Source: Sabellastarte sp. h YS-2021
Taxonomy: Eukaryota; Annelida; Polychaeta; Sabellida; Sabellidae
Direction: 5' to 3'
Length of the DNA: 64,000 nt
NCBI GenBank assembly: GCA_964017235.1
Contig: OZ024933.1
Span: 94,455,432-94,519,431, forward strand
Under the pieces are notes generated by a model. That model was not told the origin of the DNA, did not search any database, and saw only the letters and a list, made by a program, of their open reading frames with translations. Both the position numbers and the translations under genes were made by a program. Positions 43,290 through 54,899 of this stretch are shown here, one piece after another (position 1 is the stretch's first letter; each line of letters opens with the position of its first letter).

Positions 43290-46200
43290 TCAAAAAGACA
43301 ATTTCTTAAAAAGGATTGATTGCAATAGGTAAAAATTTAAATTGTAATTCTTTCTTACACACCAAAATATATACCTTCTAGTATGTAACAGGACAAACTT
43401 CAAGGGTGTGAAATTTCTGTCATATATGTAATATCCCAGTATTTTTTCTACGTTACCCAATTTTAATTCAATGTCCAGCTTATTTTTAATCCAATTACAA
43501 ATGTTTAACCATAGCTCATTGGTTTTGAGGCAGTCCACCATCAAGTGTATTATGGTTTCATTATGATTGCTACATAATCTACAAAGCCCTTGAGTAGATA
43601 ATCCCACTTTACAAAGATAATGTCTCGTTCCTAGTATCTGGTAAAGAACTCTATACTGGAACCATTTAGTATAATTATCAGTTACAATGTGGAAACAAGC
43701 CTGGTATATATTGAACCAATGTGTTTTACTTAAAGATACAGATTGACTTTTATTCCATTTATCCTGACTCAAAGGGTCAGTTTTATATAAATCCTTAATA
43801 TATTGTTGGTAGAAGACTCGGCTACCTTTTACTTGATCAAATTATATTGTAACATGTGTTGGAATATATGGTCTATGGAAATAGATAGGCTTTTCAAATT
43901 TTACTTTCTTTTTGAACTTCTGTATAAGAGACTTCACCCTGTAGTCATCAAAATCCAACAAATTAATATTAAATAATTTTTGTATTTGATCCTTGGTAAC
44001 GATTTCACCATCCTTGTCCAACACGTCACCAACAGCATGTATACCATTTTTATGCCATTTTGGTAGAAATAGAAGCTCTTTTGAAATTTGATTGTTGTAC
44101 CATATTGCAGAATACACCACATCTGATACTTTTTCAGGGGTATTTTTTCGCCAAAAGTGAATCCAGGATTGAAAAACAGTATTCCAAAATCGGTTGGTCA
44201 TTTTTCTTAATTTCAATCCAACCATTCTGGTCCCAACAGTTAAATTCTCTAAGTTACCCATATGTGTGGTCAATAATGTGAACCAAGGTGGAGGATTACT
44301 TGTGGTCTCACTGATTATTTTTTAAGCCAGCCCAGTTTAAGTGATTTTTTAAAATGAAATATATTTACCATTTTCAAACCCCCTGCCTTATAGTCTTTGC
44401 ATAATGTATTTCTGCTTACTTTTTCTACTTTCCCATCCCATATAAATTTAAAAAATATTGTGTTTAATTGATTAAACATTTTTTCCGGTACTAAAATGGA
44501 AGTAAATAAATGGTTAAACTGAGGTAATAGAAGAGTTTTTATTACTGTTACTTTTCTAATTGGTGTAATGCTTCTCTTTTTCCAGTGAGACACAATAGAA
44601 TTGACTTTTTCAATAGCGATTTTATAATCTAAATCAGGCATTGATTCCAAATTAACTCAAAACTGTAAGCCAAGTAGTCTAAAATGTGTTTCACCCCAAT
44701 TTAGTTTTACAGATACTTTTAATTTTTCTTTAAAATTTTTTTGCTTGCCAATCCATATTACTTTGGTTTTTTTCACTATTTACTTTCAAGCCTGACAATG
44801 TACCATAAATCTCCAATATATTTAGTGCCGCCTGCAAGGAATTAGCTGTTCTATCCAGAATAAGTGTACTGTCGTCTGCAATCTGTACAAGTTTATAGTG
44901 TATACCTCCAATATTCAGGCCCGCTATATTAGGATTTATTGATATCAATAAGGCTAGAATTTCAGCTGCCAAAATGAACTGGTAGCATGATATTGGGTCT
45001 CCTTGCCTACATCCTTTCTTAACCACAATTGGATCTGAGAGAAATCCTGACTGACAAATTCTAGCTTCAAAATTTTTATTAAATAATTTGATGCAATTGA
45101 TTAGTTGCTCATCAAAACCAAAATATGACAAAACTTTATACATGAAATTCTATGATAGAGAATCAAATGCTTTTCAAAGTCTATTAATAGCAAAATGCCA
45201 TCTATATTTTTAACTTCAGTAAAATACATAATATCATATATCAGTCTGGTACTTTCAGCTATATTTCGACCAGATAGAAATCCAGATTGTGATTTTTCTA
45301 TAATTTTGTTAAAATATGGCTTCATTCTATTGGATATAACTGAGGAAGCAAGCTTATATGTGACACATAAAAGTGATATTGGCCTCCAATTCTTTAAGAG
45401 TTGTCTATCCTTTTCACCTTTCAGTAGACATATTATTACTGATTGTCTTAAACTACAAGATAATTTACCTTTTTCAAAACAGTTTAAAGCTCTAGTGAGC
45501 AAACATTTCAGTTCAGTCCAAAACACCTTTAAGAAATCGACTGATATACCATCTATACCTGGGGTTTTATTATTTTTCATCAGTTTTAAGGCTTGGGTGA
45601 CCTCCGAAGTTTCACATTTTTGGTCAATAGAAACATTTTTCACTTTATTTTTTTACACTATGTAAAATATCATCTAAATCACTTACTCGAACATTATCAT
45701 TAGTTGACTTATAATCAAAAAGTTGTGCATAGAAACACCTAATTTCTTTGAGTATAGTCTTTTGGTCACTCGTTATTAATACATTTTTAGCCTCAGTTTC
45801 TTGATAGTTTTTTCAGTAAAATTTTGCTTTTCAAGATTACAAAAGAAATTTGTTGGTTTTTCCCCTTCATCAAGCCATTTTAAACGTGACCTCACTAAAT
45901 GACCTTTGATTTTGTAGTCTCTTAACTTCTCAAGTTCCTGTTTTTTATTGTCCAAAAGCTGTTGATTTGGAAGGGGATTTGATTCCAGAGACTCAATGTC
46001 CTTTTTTAGGGGTTTTTTCCTGTGTATCTGTTTGTTTTTTTTAATCGATGCAAATTTAATGGATTCTCCTCTTATTCGTAAATATAAGAGTTCCAAAAAG
46101 TCATTGTCATCAACAACAAATTGTATATATTCATTGCTCTCTGAATTTTTTATATAATCTATACTATAAACTGGAACCGCATAATTTAACTTTTCCTCTA

Positions 46201-46990
46201 TAATAATTGTGTTTATCAAGTTGAGATAATCCTTGTTTGATAGTAAGCTCTTATTTATTTTCTAAACTCCCTAACCAACATTAAAGTTTGTAAATATTAA
46301 TTTTAACTGAACTATTGAGTGGCCACTTCTATAGCCTGACATAATAGTACAGTTTTCGACCAAATCTATCTTTGTGCGTGTTATTAAAAAATAATCTAGC
46401 CTGGCCTGTTTTTTCGTCTCCAAGTAAATCTTTTTTCAGCTGGATTAAATGTTCTAAATATATGTTAGTTGACATGATTCAATAATATCCAAAACAGCAT
46501 GCCTGGCATTTGGGTTGTTAATCTGCTTATAGTTGTAGGTATCTTTAACAGGGTCGAGGGCAAGATTGAAATCCCCACAAATTATAGTAAAGTTGTAACT
46601 AGTTTGCGATTGCGACAGGAGATTTTCAATGTTTCTGAAAAAGGTTGGACTATCTGTGTTAGGTGCATAGACATTCGCCAACTTTATCTTGTTGTCAACA
46701 AATTTCCAATATTATCATTATTTACAGACGTTACTTTGAATTCAAAATTCTTACTTAATAAGATTGCCACACCCCTTGAGTTGGTGGTTTTGCCATTTAA
46801 ATAAAATTTTCCAGACCAGACATTGCAAATTTTCAGTGTGTCCTTTTCATTCAAGTGAGTATCTTGCAAGCAGATAATGTGGGCACCAGTTTCTTTAAAA
46901 TATTGTATAACATCAACTCTTTTCTTAAAATCTGAGGCCTTGACAATTTGCAGACAACACTACTATTGAATCCTGAGTAACTGTAATTAT
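43290..46990 (-). pseudogene. LINE ORF2: endonuclease + reverse transcriptase, frameshifted
   Basis: Endonuclease: NCQGL- and CLQDTHLNEKD-type N-terminus (about 46,950-46,840), NVYAPNTDSPTFF, IICGDFNLALD, and near 46,330 YRSGHSIV, where the usual SDH catalytic box reads SGH. RT (45,643-44,730): MKNNKTPGIDGISVDFL, NWRPISLLCVTYKL, SQSGFLSGRNI, a frame break at the DFEKAFD box, GCRQGDPISCYQFILAAE, and QIADDSTLIL as the ADD active site. C-terminal part (44,650-43,290): GGLKMVNIFHFKKSLKLGWL and LCRLCSNHNETIIHLMVDC, a typical Tx1/L1 tail with a Cys/His knuckle. At least six frame breaks or stops make it non-functional. Confidence 0.88.
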
Positions 46991-47150
46991 TTCTGGAAAA
47001 ACCTTGCAAACAACATGATACATTTACTCTCCACTGAAGTTATGGTTATATTTCCAGAAAGGCAATATCCAACACAAATTACAGATAGGTTAAATATTAG
47101 TTCAATTTTTGTCCTATATATACACAAGGCAAATTTTGACAAAAAATAGC

Positions 47151-47377
47151 GGGGCCACAGTGGCAGAGTGGTAACACTCTCGCCTCCCACCTCTGAAGCC
47201 TGGGTTCGATTCCCGACACGGTCTCAAGTAGGAAAGCTGGTAGTTGCTTGCTGTTGGTCAGCAGTTTACAGTACAGAACCCTAATGAACTGTATGTATTG
47301 GTTTCCTCTGCCCTTCCAACTACCTGTCGTGATATGACCAGTACAGTGTTGAAAACGATGTAAAACCCCAAATAAAA
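47151..47377 (+). repeat. SINE family 2 inside the LINE
   Basis: Complete head (GGCAGAGTGGTAACACTCTC A-box region; GGTTCGATTCCCG B box), body and GTAAAACCCCAAATAAAA tail. Flanked by TTGACAAAAAATAGC (47,136-47,150) and TTGACAAAAATAGC (47,378-47,391). It therefore inserted after the LINE. Confidence 0.88.
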
Positions 47378-47749
47378 TTGACAAAAATAGCAAATTATCA
47401 TTAAAGAGTTAAGCCTGGTACAAGTGGAGCTGAGGAGTGAATACATTATAAGACAGAACAGAAAGAAAATATAACAACAAACAAAAAAACTATATACAAG
47501 AAGGTTAATCATTTCTACAAAGTTAACCTTTATAGTAAGGTGAAAAAAGTAGTAAACTTACAAGAACAAAAACTACTGATTCAAGTCTAAGATTCTTGTC
47601 CCAAAAATACTTTTAAAGTTTAAGTTTGTGATACAATGAGAATGACTGAATTTTTTGTCTAGAAGGTTGGACTTTAATTACTTGTATAATTATTTTTTTC
47701 TTTTCTTTTTTTTCCTTTTTTTATCTTACTTTACAGTAACTTCTATAAA

Positions 47750-48130
47750 AGATCAAAATTATATATTTTATAACAACATAATTAAAGCATTTGGTAAAGC
47801 AAAACAAAATAACATAATTATAACATTTAGTAAAGCAGAACAAATACCAATGTAAGCCTTTTAAAACAGAGTATTACATCACTAAATTAGTTTTTCCTTT
47901 TTTTCTTTTGGTTTCTCTTTGCTATCCATCTAAAAAAACACAATGAATATTTTAACACAAGGAATATGTATTGCAGTTGCATCCTTTACATAAAGGATTT
48001 TTTAAAAAACTGGTTAAATACAAAAAACTTTGAACTTATGTAATAACACAATAATCTACAAGCATTTGCTAAAGGATAACAAATACCAATGTAAAGCTTT
48101 AAACATAGTGTAACATCACTGTATTACTTT
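47750..48130. repeat. Loose repeats around ACAAATACCAATGTAA
   Basis: The phrase ACAAATACCAATGTAA followed by TTTAAA-type sequence and TACATCACT occurs at about 47,840 and 48,080. Shorter AGCATTTGGTAAAGC and ACATTTAGTAAAGC copies are nearby. Probably degenerate internal repeats of the LINE 5' region. Confidence 0.4.
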
Positions 48131-48173
48131 TTTTTTCTTTGTTATCCATTTTTGAAACAACATAAATATTTTA

Positions 48174-48367
48174 TTTATTTATTTGGGGTTTTACGTCGCT
48201 TTCAACACTGTACAGGTTATATCACGACGGGTAGTTGGAAGGGCAGAGGAAACCAGTACATAGAGTTCGCTAGGGGTGTGTACTGTAAACTGCCAACCAA
48301 CGGCAAGCAACTACCAGCTTTCCCACATGAGGCCTTGACGGGGATCGAACCCCGGCCTCAGAGGTGG
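48174..48367 (-). repeat. SINE family 2 inside the LINE, reverse
   Basis: In the plus reading it starts TTATTTATTTGGGGTTTTAC and ends GGGGATCGAACCCCGGCCTC. The duplicated target CATAAATATTTTA lies at 48,161-48,173 and 48,368-48,380. Confidence 0.88.
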
Positions 48368-48768
48368 CATAAATATTTTAAAACCAGCAATATGTATTAC
48401 AGTTGTATCCTAAACATATAGGTTTTTAAAAAAAACAGTGAAAAGAAAATAGTATTAAAGTCAATACTTTTTAAAGCAATGATTCAAGTGTAATTGATCC
48501 ATTTTACACTAGTCTATACTTGACCTTAACTAATTTGCACAGTCTTGTTATAGTAAATGATAATTTTACAGAAAATTTTTTTTTCATTTTTTTTCTTCTT
48601 TTTTTCCTTCCCCTCAAAAGAACAAGGATTTTTAAGATGGTTTAGCCATGAGAATATCACTTAACACATGTACTGAACAACAAAAAATAAATACTCCACT
48701 TACAGCAGTAGCCAGGAATGTTACTGATACAAAAGAAAAAGTTTCAACAATTTTTATCTCCAATATTG

Positions 48769-49380
48769 TCAATATTGAGTTCTAAACGCTACTTTTAATT
48801 TAGGGTTGTTAGGGCCTCTTGGGCAATCTGAGAAATGACAGAAAAATGTCTGCGTCCAAGATTTGGCCCCTGATGTTGTCTTGAGACTTCTATGAAAATG
48901 TTTGTTTCCATCTTCTGGGATATAAGGTCGGCTATCAAATGTGAGGCTGCCCATTCTCTGTTGTCACTGTTGCCCGTGGTCCTAATTCAATTTTCATCGG
49001 TTATAGCATAAGCGTAAATCAAGTGGTCACTGTTAGCTATTTGGGAGAATTGATACAGTGGCTGCTTATCAGCTGCGGCCTCCTTAAAACTATGGACCCT
49101 TGCCGCATGTCCATGAAGGAAACTTTTGTTGATCTCTCTCACTGGTGTTTGGGAAATGGTATGGATTGGAGCAACAATTTCTGTGGGTATAAATTGGAGT
49201 TTATTGTTTTCAAATGCTGTGTCAATTACTTGCTTACCCACATAGAGCTTGTCTTTGACTAAGGCAACCTTTGTACTGGTATCTTTATGTATGCCTCTAT
49301 AAGTTTTTAAGGCATCAATTTGTGCTTCTCTTCTTTCCTTCATATCAGAATGGTTGGTGTTCACTGACCTTAATATTAAA
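48769..49380 (-). pseudogene. ORF1-like remnant, possibly with an IMPACT/UPF0029-like part
   Basis: The first frame (from 49,364) reads MKERREAQIDALKTYR and VALVKDKLYVGKQVID, the ending of an L1-type ORF1p RNA-binding domain (ERR...K.A.LVKDKLYVDG in family consensus). It continues with FLHGHAARVHSFKEAAADKQ, then SDHLIYAYAITDE and, after a frame change, TTGNSDNREWAASHLTF. This resembles the GHAARV...A.H.IYAYR...DDGEWGA.R.LL pattern of IMPACT/UPF0029-family domains. The last part (to 48,769) is unrecognised. Start and 5' half are missing. The ORF1p reading is moderately supported; the IMPACT-like reading is tentative. Confidence 0.5.
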
Positions 49381-49440
49381 CACTTTTTTGTGAGTAAACT
49401 TATTATACCCTTATTTATCTAGACCTAGTACATCCTCACA

Positions 49441-50460
49441 TGTAGACTTGTCATTTTTTTTCCTGAAAACCCCTTTCACCAAGAACTATATTTTGCAATT
49501 GTTATATTAATATGTATGTATTGTATATTAAAATATACATGGTATATGTTGTTTTATATATAATTTATGTTGCAAAATGCATGCAATTTAGTGAACAAAT
49601 CATAAGTGTACCTACCAGTGGGCCATAGACAATTTGCGGACTATTTTCACTTTGAGATCTCTGCTACACAATCCTATTGCATGAAGGATTTTGTACAAAG
49701 TCTACTGTCATATATTTATAAAAAACAACTGTTCCGTATGTGAGCATCCTAGGGTCATATGCCCCAAACATTGAATTTATAAAAAAAAAAGCTCAATGTC
49801 TCGAATATGGAATAAATTTAATCACTTTACAAGCGAGATATTTTTGAGAGAGAGAATGCACAATGAATTGGTGTGGCATGCTAAAATTGCATGTTTGATT
49901 TCCAACAAGACAGCATAGCAACACCTTCAATATTGCTTATACCCCTTTCAAACTACAGACTGTATTCCCCACACTAGCAGGCATTGAGCAAATTGACCTT
50001 ATCCTTCAACTACCATCTGAGGTTTGTATGCTACTTTGCGACAAAGTGGTGAAAAGTCCATTCTTGCGCTCTCTACAGAAGTTTTAAAAGTTCTGCCTCT
50101 GAATTTCATACCGCAGGTATGTCAGAAGAATGCGAACTTCCACAGATGAATTTCTTGCTACAATAACTGAAGGTGTAGTCCATAGTGAATATAAGGTTGT
50201 GACTTGGTCGTCTTTTGGTGTAACACGGTGACAGAAGGTGACTGGAGGTAAATGGACATTTCACCACTGAGTCACACAAGTCGCATACAAACCGCAGAGA
50301 GTAGTTAAAGGACAGGGGCATTTCACTCAACACCTATAACCGTGAATTAAACTGCCTGTAGTGAAATGGATACACCAAATCTTGAGAGGTATGTGACATT
50401 CTTGGAGGCAGTTCCGCCGCCGAGTACAGCTTCTAACCACGGGACATACTACCTGTAGTG
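49441..50460. other. No gene recognised
   Basis: AT-rich DNA upstream of the LINE, inside the span of C1q copy 2. A 75-codon minus-strand frame (50,106-50,333) has no recognisable domain. Confidence 0.4.
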
Positions 50461-50469
50461 TGAATGGGA

Positions 50470-50672
50470 CAATATCAGATGATTAGAGTCAGATGATTAA
50501 AAACCCTTTAAAAATCCCTGGATCCAGATGGTTATTAGATCACCAGCCAATATTTAATCAGCTATTTCTTGTGCCATTGTTGAGAATTTAATCAAAAAAT
50601 ATTATTTTTCAAGTTATTTCTCACACAAACAGATGTACACTACCAATTAATATAACCTCCTGACAAAGGTAA
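50470..50672 (+). repeat. Interspersed repeat, family 4
   Basis: AAAAATCCCTGGATCCAGATGG, GAGAATTTAATCAAAAAATA, TCAAGTTATTTCTCACACAA and TATAACCTCCTGACAAAGG reproduce the family order. The AGAGCACTCGG start is missing. Confidence 0.6.
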
Positions 50673-50689
50673 TAAAATGTCACCATTTT

Positions 50690-51340
50690 CCTAACAGCCT
50701 TTAGCTGTATTTGTGTTACCATTATTGTGCAGGTTACTATATTATTATTTTTCAAAAAAAAAAAACATTCAATGCAAATTTTCAGTGAATTCGTTGCATG
50801 GTTGTTCAAGTATGTATGTGCCACTGTATAATACATGTATAACAGGGTTAGACTTTGGGCCAATGACCACATATGAACTTTTTGCCACATCCCCATATGG
50901 ATCAGTCCTACACGGCTGTAAGTCTGCATCAGGCTCCCTTAAACATTTGATTTTCTCTGAAATGTAAGCCTGATACCTTTTGTAATAAATGGATATTCCC
51001 AATTAGATCAAGGTATTAGCCACCTGAACTCCCGTGTCTTTTGTAGTATGGCCTGGATGTGGTAATGTACTAGCTCTTATTAAACAGGGCTTTGGGTTGT
51101 TGACCCTTAGAATCTGCTATGTGATGTAGTATAAGGTTCATAAAACTTTATATTGTATATTATAAATGCTGATAGATATGATGGTATTACAGAATACAAG
51201 CAAAGTTATCCTCTTACTATTTTTTTACTTCAATCTTTACATAAAAACACACAAACTGAATTTCTTATCTAATATGTATTATGAAAGGCAATCATGTGAA
51301 ACTAATTCCACTAACACAGAATAAAGCAATGTTTAAATGA
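50690..51340 (-). other. Block conserved between C1q duplication units, copy 2
   Basis: Collinear with 35,080-35,520. On the minus strand an open stretch encodes CLREPDADLQPCRTDPYGDV and AKSSYVVIGPKSNPVIHVLY. A TTACATTTCAG acceptor-like sequence lies upstream, but no donor at the matching place in both copies was found. Ends with ACAGAATAAAGCAAT, after which the Harbinger-bearing insertion begins. Confidence 0.5.
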
Positions 51341-51915
51341 AAGCAAGGATATATATGAATCAAGGTACATACCGTTCACTACTTTACCCATTTATATACA
51401 GAGAAACAAAAAACGGTAAAGCACCTACTTCCGTTTTACTGTTTTACTGTTTACTGTTTTGAAATACAGTATTCTTACCCTTTACCTAATGACTAATTAT
51501 AATTAGGAAAACTGTATAAGGGACAGGATTTGAAACAGAAAATGGCCCTTTTCTGTTTGACTGTTTATGGTATATTTTGGCCTTCAAAGCATTATATAAG
51601 TGAAGACCATGTCCCTGACAACCATAGTAGGCTGGATTGTGACGTCACAGTACAAAATTTTAAACATGTGAATGGGTTTATAGAGTTTATATTGTCAAAA
51701 TAAATTAAAATACTCCAAAACTGCTTGATGAATTTCATTAATATTTGGTATGAGGATGGCACAAAATATGGAGTGTACTTCCACTTTATGGTGACCTTAA
51801 ACTCCATATAATAAGTCTATTATAGCAACTTTAAGGTTACCACTTACAGGGCCAATTATAAAAAAATATAACTGATGCATAGGTTTTGTTTTGACCTTAA
51901 AAGTTTCATACTGTA

Positions 51916-52556
51916 ACCCAGTAAACATTTTTGGGTTTTGCAAACTTTTGAAAGGAAATGTTTTGCAATGGTTAAAAATGATGGTTACGAAAACCATTTG
52001 TAACAGAATGTTTTTAAAACATTTTATGCGAACCGTTTATTAAATGTTTAACCATAAATGTTAGAAAAATGTTATTAATGAACACAATAATGTCTGAATG
52101 ATAATGGGGTTAGAGGTCAAATTCAACATCTTTGTATGGTTGCTCACTATTAAAAATATTATTTTTATGTCTAAAATTTTTGACAAAGTCCTCTAAAATC
52201 CCCTATTATTGCTCACCGCCATCTTTGTTTGGACATGTTTGAAGGTGAAGGTTTAAAATTATAGGTTTAAAAAACGTTTTTGATAGAATGTTTTTAAAAC
52301 AGTTGAAAAGCAATGTTGTTTAAACTTTTTATGTGTACTGTTGATCAAACATTTCATGATGAATGTTTGAAAAATGTTTCCAGCAAAACCTTAATTTCTT
52401 CAGCTATTTTATAAATGTTTTAAAAACATTTTCAGTCAAACCTAGTTTCTGGAGTTATCTTATAGACATTCAATAAATGTTTTCAGTAAAACGTTTGCAT
52501 AGAGAATGCTTATAAAACATTTTTTAAACATTAGAGCATAAACGTTTATGTGGGTG
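51916..52556. repeat. Foldback repeat rich in ATGTTT/AAACAT words
   Basis: The left end ACCCAGTAAACATTTTTGGG and the right end ATAAACGTTTATGTGGGT are imperfect inverted copies. The interior repeats AATGTTTTTAAAACA-type palindromes about every 60-100 bp. No coding capacity. It lies inside the left part of the Harbinger-bearing insertion. Confidence 0.55.
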
Positions 52557-53165
52557 TTCCACCACACGACTAAGGCTCCCGATTAAGGATTTTTGAGGGT
52601 CGGTTTGAAATATTTGCTTAGTCCCAGGCCTTCTGTAAGGGTCGGTTGTGGTCGGTTGAAGCCTTGAGTAAAATCAAACATGTTTGATATTTCTCACGAC
52701 TCCAACTGATTCATATTTCCCGCCCTCGACAAAATGTCTAGTCCCAGGCTTCCTCAGGCCTCCTCAGACCCAATTTTACACAGTCGTGTGTTGTCCCAGG
52801 CCGCCTGCGACCCTTAGTCCCAGACCTCCGTAGCTTAGTCCCAGGAGGCCAGTTGTTAATCCCAGACTGAAATATGATGCGTATGAATTTCATGCGTGTG
52901 AAAGTGGGTCTGTTGCATTAGTCCCCGGAAGCCTCAGACCGTCTGCGGTGTCCTGGGACCCAAAAATCAAGGTCTGGGACTAAGCCCCGACTAAGGGTAA
53001 CCGACCCTAACCGATCCAAACCGGCCTCCCCAGAACGCCTGGGACAGCACAAATTTAGTCTGCGACGGTCTGAGGATGCCCCAGGAGGCCTGGGACTAAC
53101 AACCGATTAAGAACCGACTGTTTTCCGTGCGTCGGAAATTAAAACGAGGAAATGAGGGGGTCTGG
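52557..53165. repeat. Repeat cluster of AGTCCCAGGCC and GGTCGGTT motifs on both strands
   Basis: GC-richer than its surroundings. AGTCCCAG or CTGGGACT occurs more than ten times, commonly as AGTCCCAGGCC, CCCAGGAGGCC or GGCCTGGGACT, together with GGTCGGTT / AACCGACC. The cluster ends just before the TATA box of the MADF-protein gene. It may be a subterminal or promoter-proximal binding-site array of the transposon. Confidence 0.6.
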
Positions 53166-53168
53166 GAC

Positions 53169-53176
53169 TATATAAG
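53169..53176 (+). promoter_or_regulatory. Candidate TATA box of the MADF-protein gene
   Basis: TATATAAG preceded by GGGAC and followed by GCGACCGCGC. It is about 180 bases upstream of the ATG at 53,350, on the coding strand, with a pyrimidine-rich start-like TTCTCGTTGTT about 25-30 bases downstream. Confidence 0.55.
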
Positions 53177-53349
53177 CGACCGCGCACACATTCTCGTTGT
53201 TACTGACTGTTTGGCTACTGAGAGACGTGTGTCACTGATTTGTAGGGGTTTTCAGTTTTTATTTTATATATATTTTACTTGAGCTTAAGGCAAATTTCAC
53301 AGTTAGGAGACACATTTTACTATTTTTTTATTATTTTGTCGACTGGATT

Positions 53350-54546
53350 ATGAGGAAAGAGAAAGGAGGGAAGAGAGGAAGGAAAAAGATGGATGAGAGG
53401 GAGAAGGAAAGTCAAGTAGAGGAGAGGAGTGAAGCTATTACAGAAGAAGGAACTGAGAGGAGAGAGGAGGATTAGATTCAGGAAGGTCCAGCTATTGGGG
53501 AAGCTGTTGCAGAAGAAGAAGAGAGGTGTGAAGAAGATCCGGAGTGCCAGTCTTCAGCCAAGAGAGCCTGGGTGTGTGCCACTTTTACAGACAGCCAGGA
53601 AGTTTCCATTGTGGAATTTGTAAAGCTGCACCCTGAACTGTATGACAAGGAACATTCACGTTTCCACGACATGACCAGAAGAGAGGCTCTCTGGGCAGAA
53701 ATATCTGAGGAACTGAAGCTCCAGCCCTTTGATGTGAGACGTTGGTTCGAGTCCCAGCGAACCCGTTATGGGAAGCTGTCCAAGCTCCAATCTGGCCAAG
53801 CCCCGAGGGAGATGACCAAGAGACAGTCCTGGGTCTACCAACAGATGGGTTTTCTTAAAACCCACATCAGAAGAAAGGGGGCCAACAGAAGTTCAGGTTT
53901 TGAGGCCAGTCCAAATACCAGCAGGCAGGACGAATCACGTGGGTCAACTACTGACACAGAACACCTCGAGTCCAGTGTCCTGAGGGAGAGTCAGTCCATC
54001 ATTACATCTACACCCGTTTCAACAACAGACTCCAAGATTCTCGAACATTTTGAGCAGATGAGGACACTTATCTCAGGTTTTCTGCAGCAGAAGTCTGACA
54101 GGCAGCCCTTCTTCGACTACGTGGCATCAGAGGCCGAAAAGATGACTCAAGAAAAATTTGAAGAATTAAAGGGCAAGATATTCAGAGACATCGAAAGTAT
54201 TAAGAGCAACTGTAGACGTCAGCAATTGCCCAGAAGATCAGCCACTATTACCGCGGAGTCGCAGAGGGTCGGGACACTGCCACCAACCACTCAACAGGCT
54301 AGTCCACTCAAGCAGCAGCTGGCAGCAGTTGTCTACTATACACCAAGCCCCATTGGCTTCAGCAACTCTACATCTATCCTAACTGTACAGGACGAAGGGA
54401 GCAGACATAACCTGAGTGGAATTTTAAGCCAGCTACCTGATCTGACATCAACACAGATCGTTGAGCAGCCACAGCCGCAACAACCGCAGCAGCAGCTCTT
54501 TACTATCACCACTTCTGCACCGCCTCAACAGCAGCCTCCTCAGTAG
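53350..54546 (+). pseudogene. MADF (Myb/SANT-like) DNA-binding protein of PIF/Harbinger, one in-frame stop
   Basis: The accessory gene of PIF/Harbinger transposons, whose product usually binds the element ends and helps the transposase into the nucleus. From ATG 53,350 the frame encodes a basic, Arg/Lys/Glu-rich leader, hits a single TAG at 53,473-53,475, and continues in the same frame to 54,546. The MADF-like domain follows (from about 53,580): QEVSIVEFVKLHPELYD, REALWAEISEELKL, VRRWFESQRTRYGKL. The conserved tryptophans and the basic second helix are visible. The rest is Ser/Thr-rich with a helical KMTQEKFEELKGKIFRDIES segment and a Gln/Pro tail. Translation starting only at 53,572 would leave the domain whole but remove the basic leader. 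Confidence 0.82.
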
Positions 54547-54899
54547 CCATCTAGTCAGGGCGGGTCTTTGACCTGCCAGGCCCTTTTCAGGGCCACCAAA
54601 TCTTCCAAAAACAATTATTCAGCTGCAAGTTATTCCAATTCCCCTCCCAAAACAAAAAAAAAACAAAAAAAACAGTACAAATACTTATCACAAGAAAAAA
54701 AAGCCCAACACTTACACCACCCCAAACATGAAATAAATAACCCATGGTACCACACATAACAACAAAGGCCACATAAAAAATATTAAAAAAAACTCCCAAT
54801 ATGGCCATTAATCAGCCCATTTTTAGCTGAAAATCCATGGGATAGTCTAAAATCTGTAATTGAAAATTCCAACACTTGCACCTTCCCTAGAGTTACAAG

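Larger units (their letters stand above)
43200..49440 (-). mobile_element. Decayed Tx1/L1-type LINE with ORF1 and ORF2 remnants
   Basis: On the minus strand an ORF1-like remnant (49,364-48,769) precedes an ORF2 remnant (46,990-43,290) that contains an APE endonuclease, an RT and a C-terminal region. The 1.8-kb gap between them holds two SINE insertions (47,151-47,377 and 48,174-48,367). The element lies between the C1q exons and the signal-exon relic of copy 2. The 3' end was not fixed, and the 5' end is truncated within ORF1. That the two ORFs belong to one insertion is inferred from order and strand. Confidence 0.75.

Noticed and set aside
45195-45665. A 156-codon plus-strand frame
   Set aside because: It is the complement of the LINE reverse transcriptase, whose motifs are clear on the minus strand.
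47151-47225. tRNA genes at the heads of the SINE copies
   Set aside because: A and B boxes are present, but the sequences do not fold into a complete cloverleaf and are always attached to the same SINE body.
53429-53623. A 64-codon basic plus-strand frame upstream of the MADF domain
   Set aside because: It is out of frame with the MADF protein. The leader in the correct frame starts at 53,350, and the basic composition follows from the purine-rich DNA.
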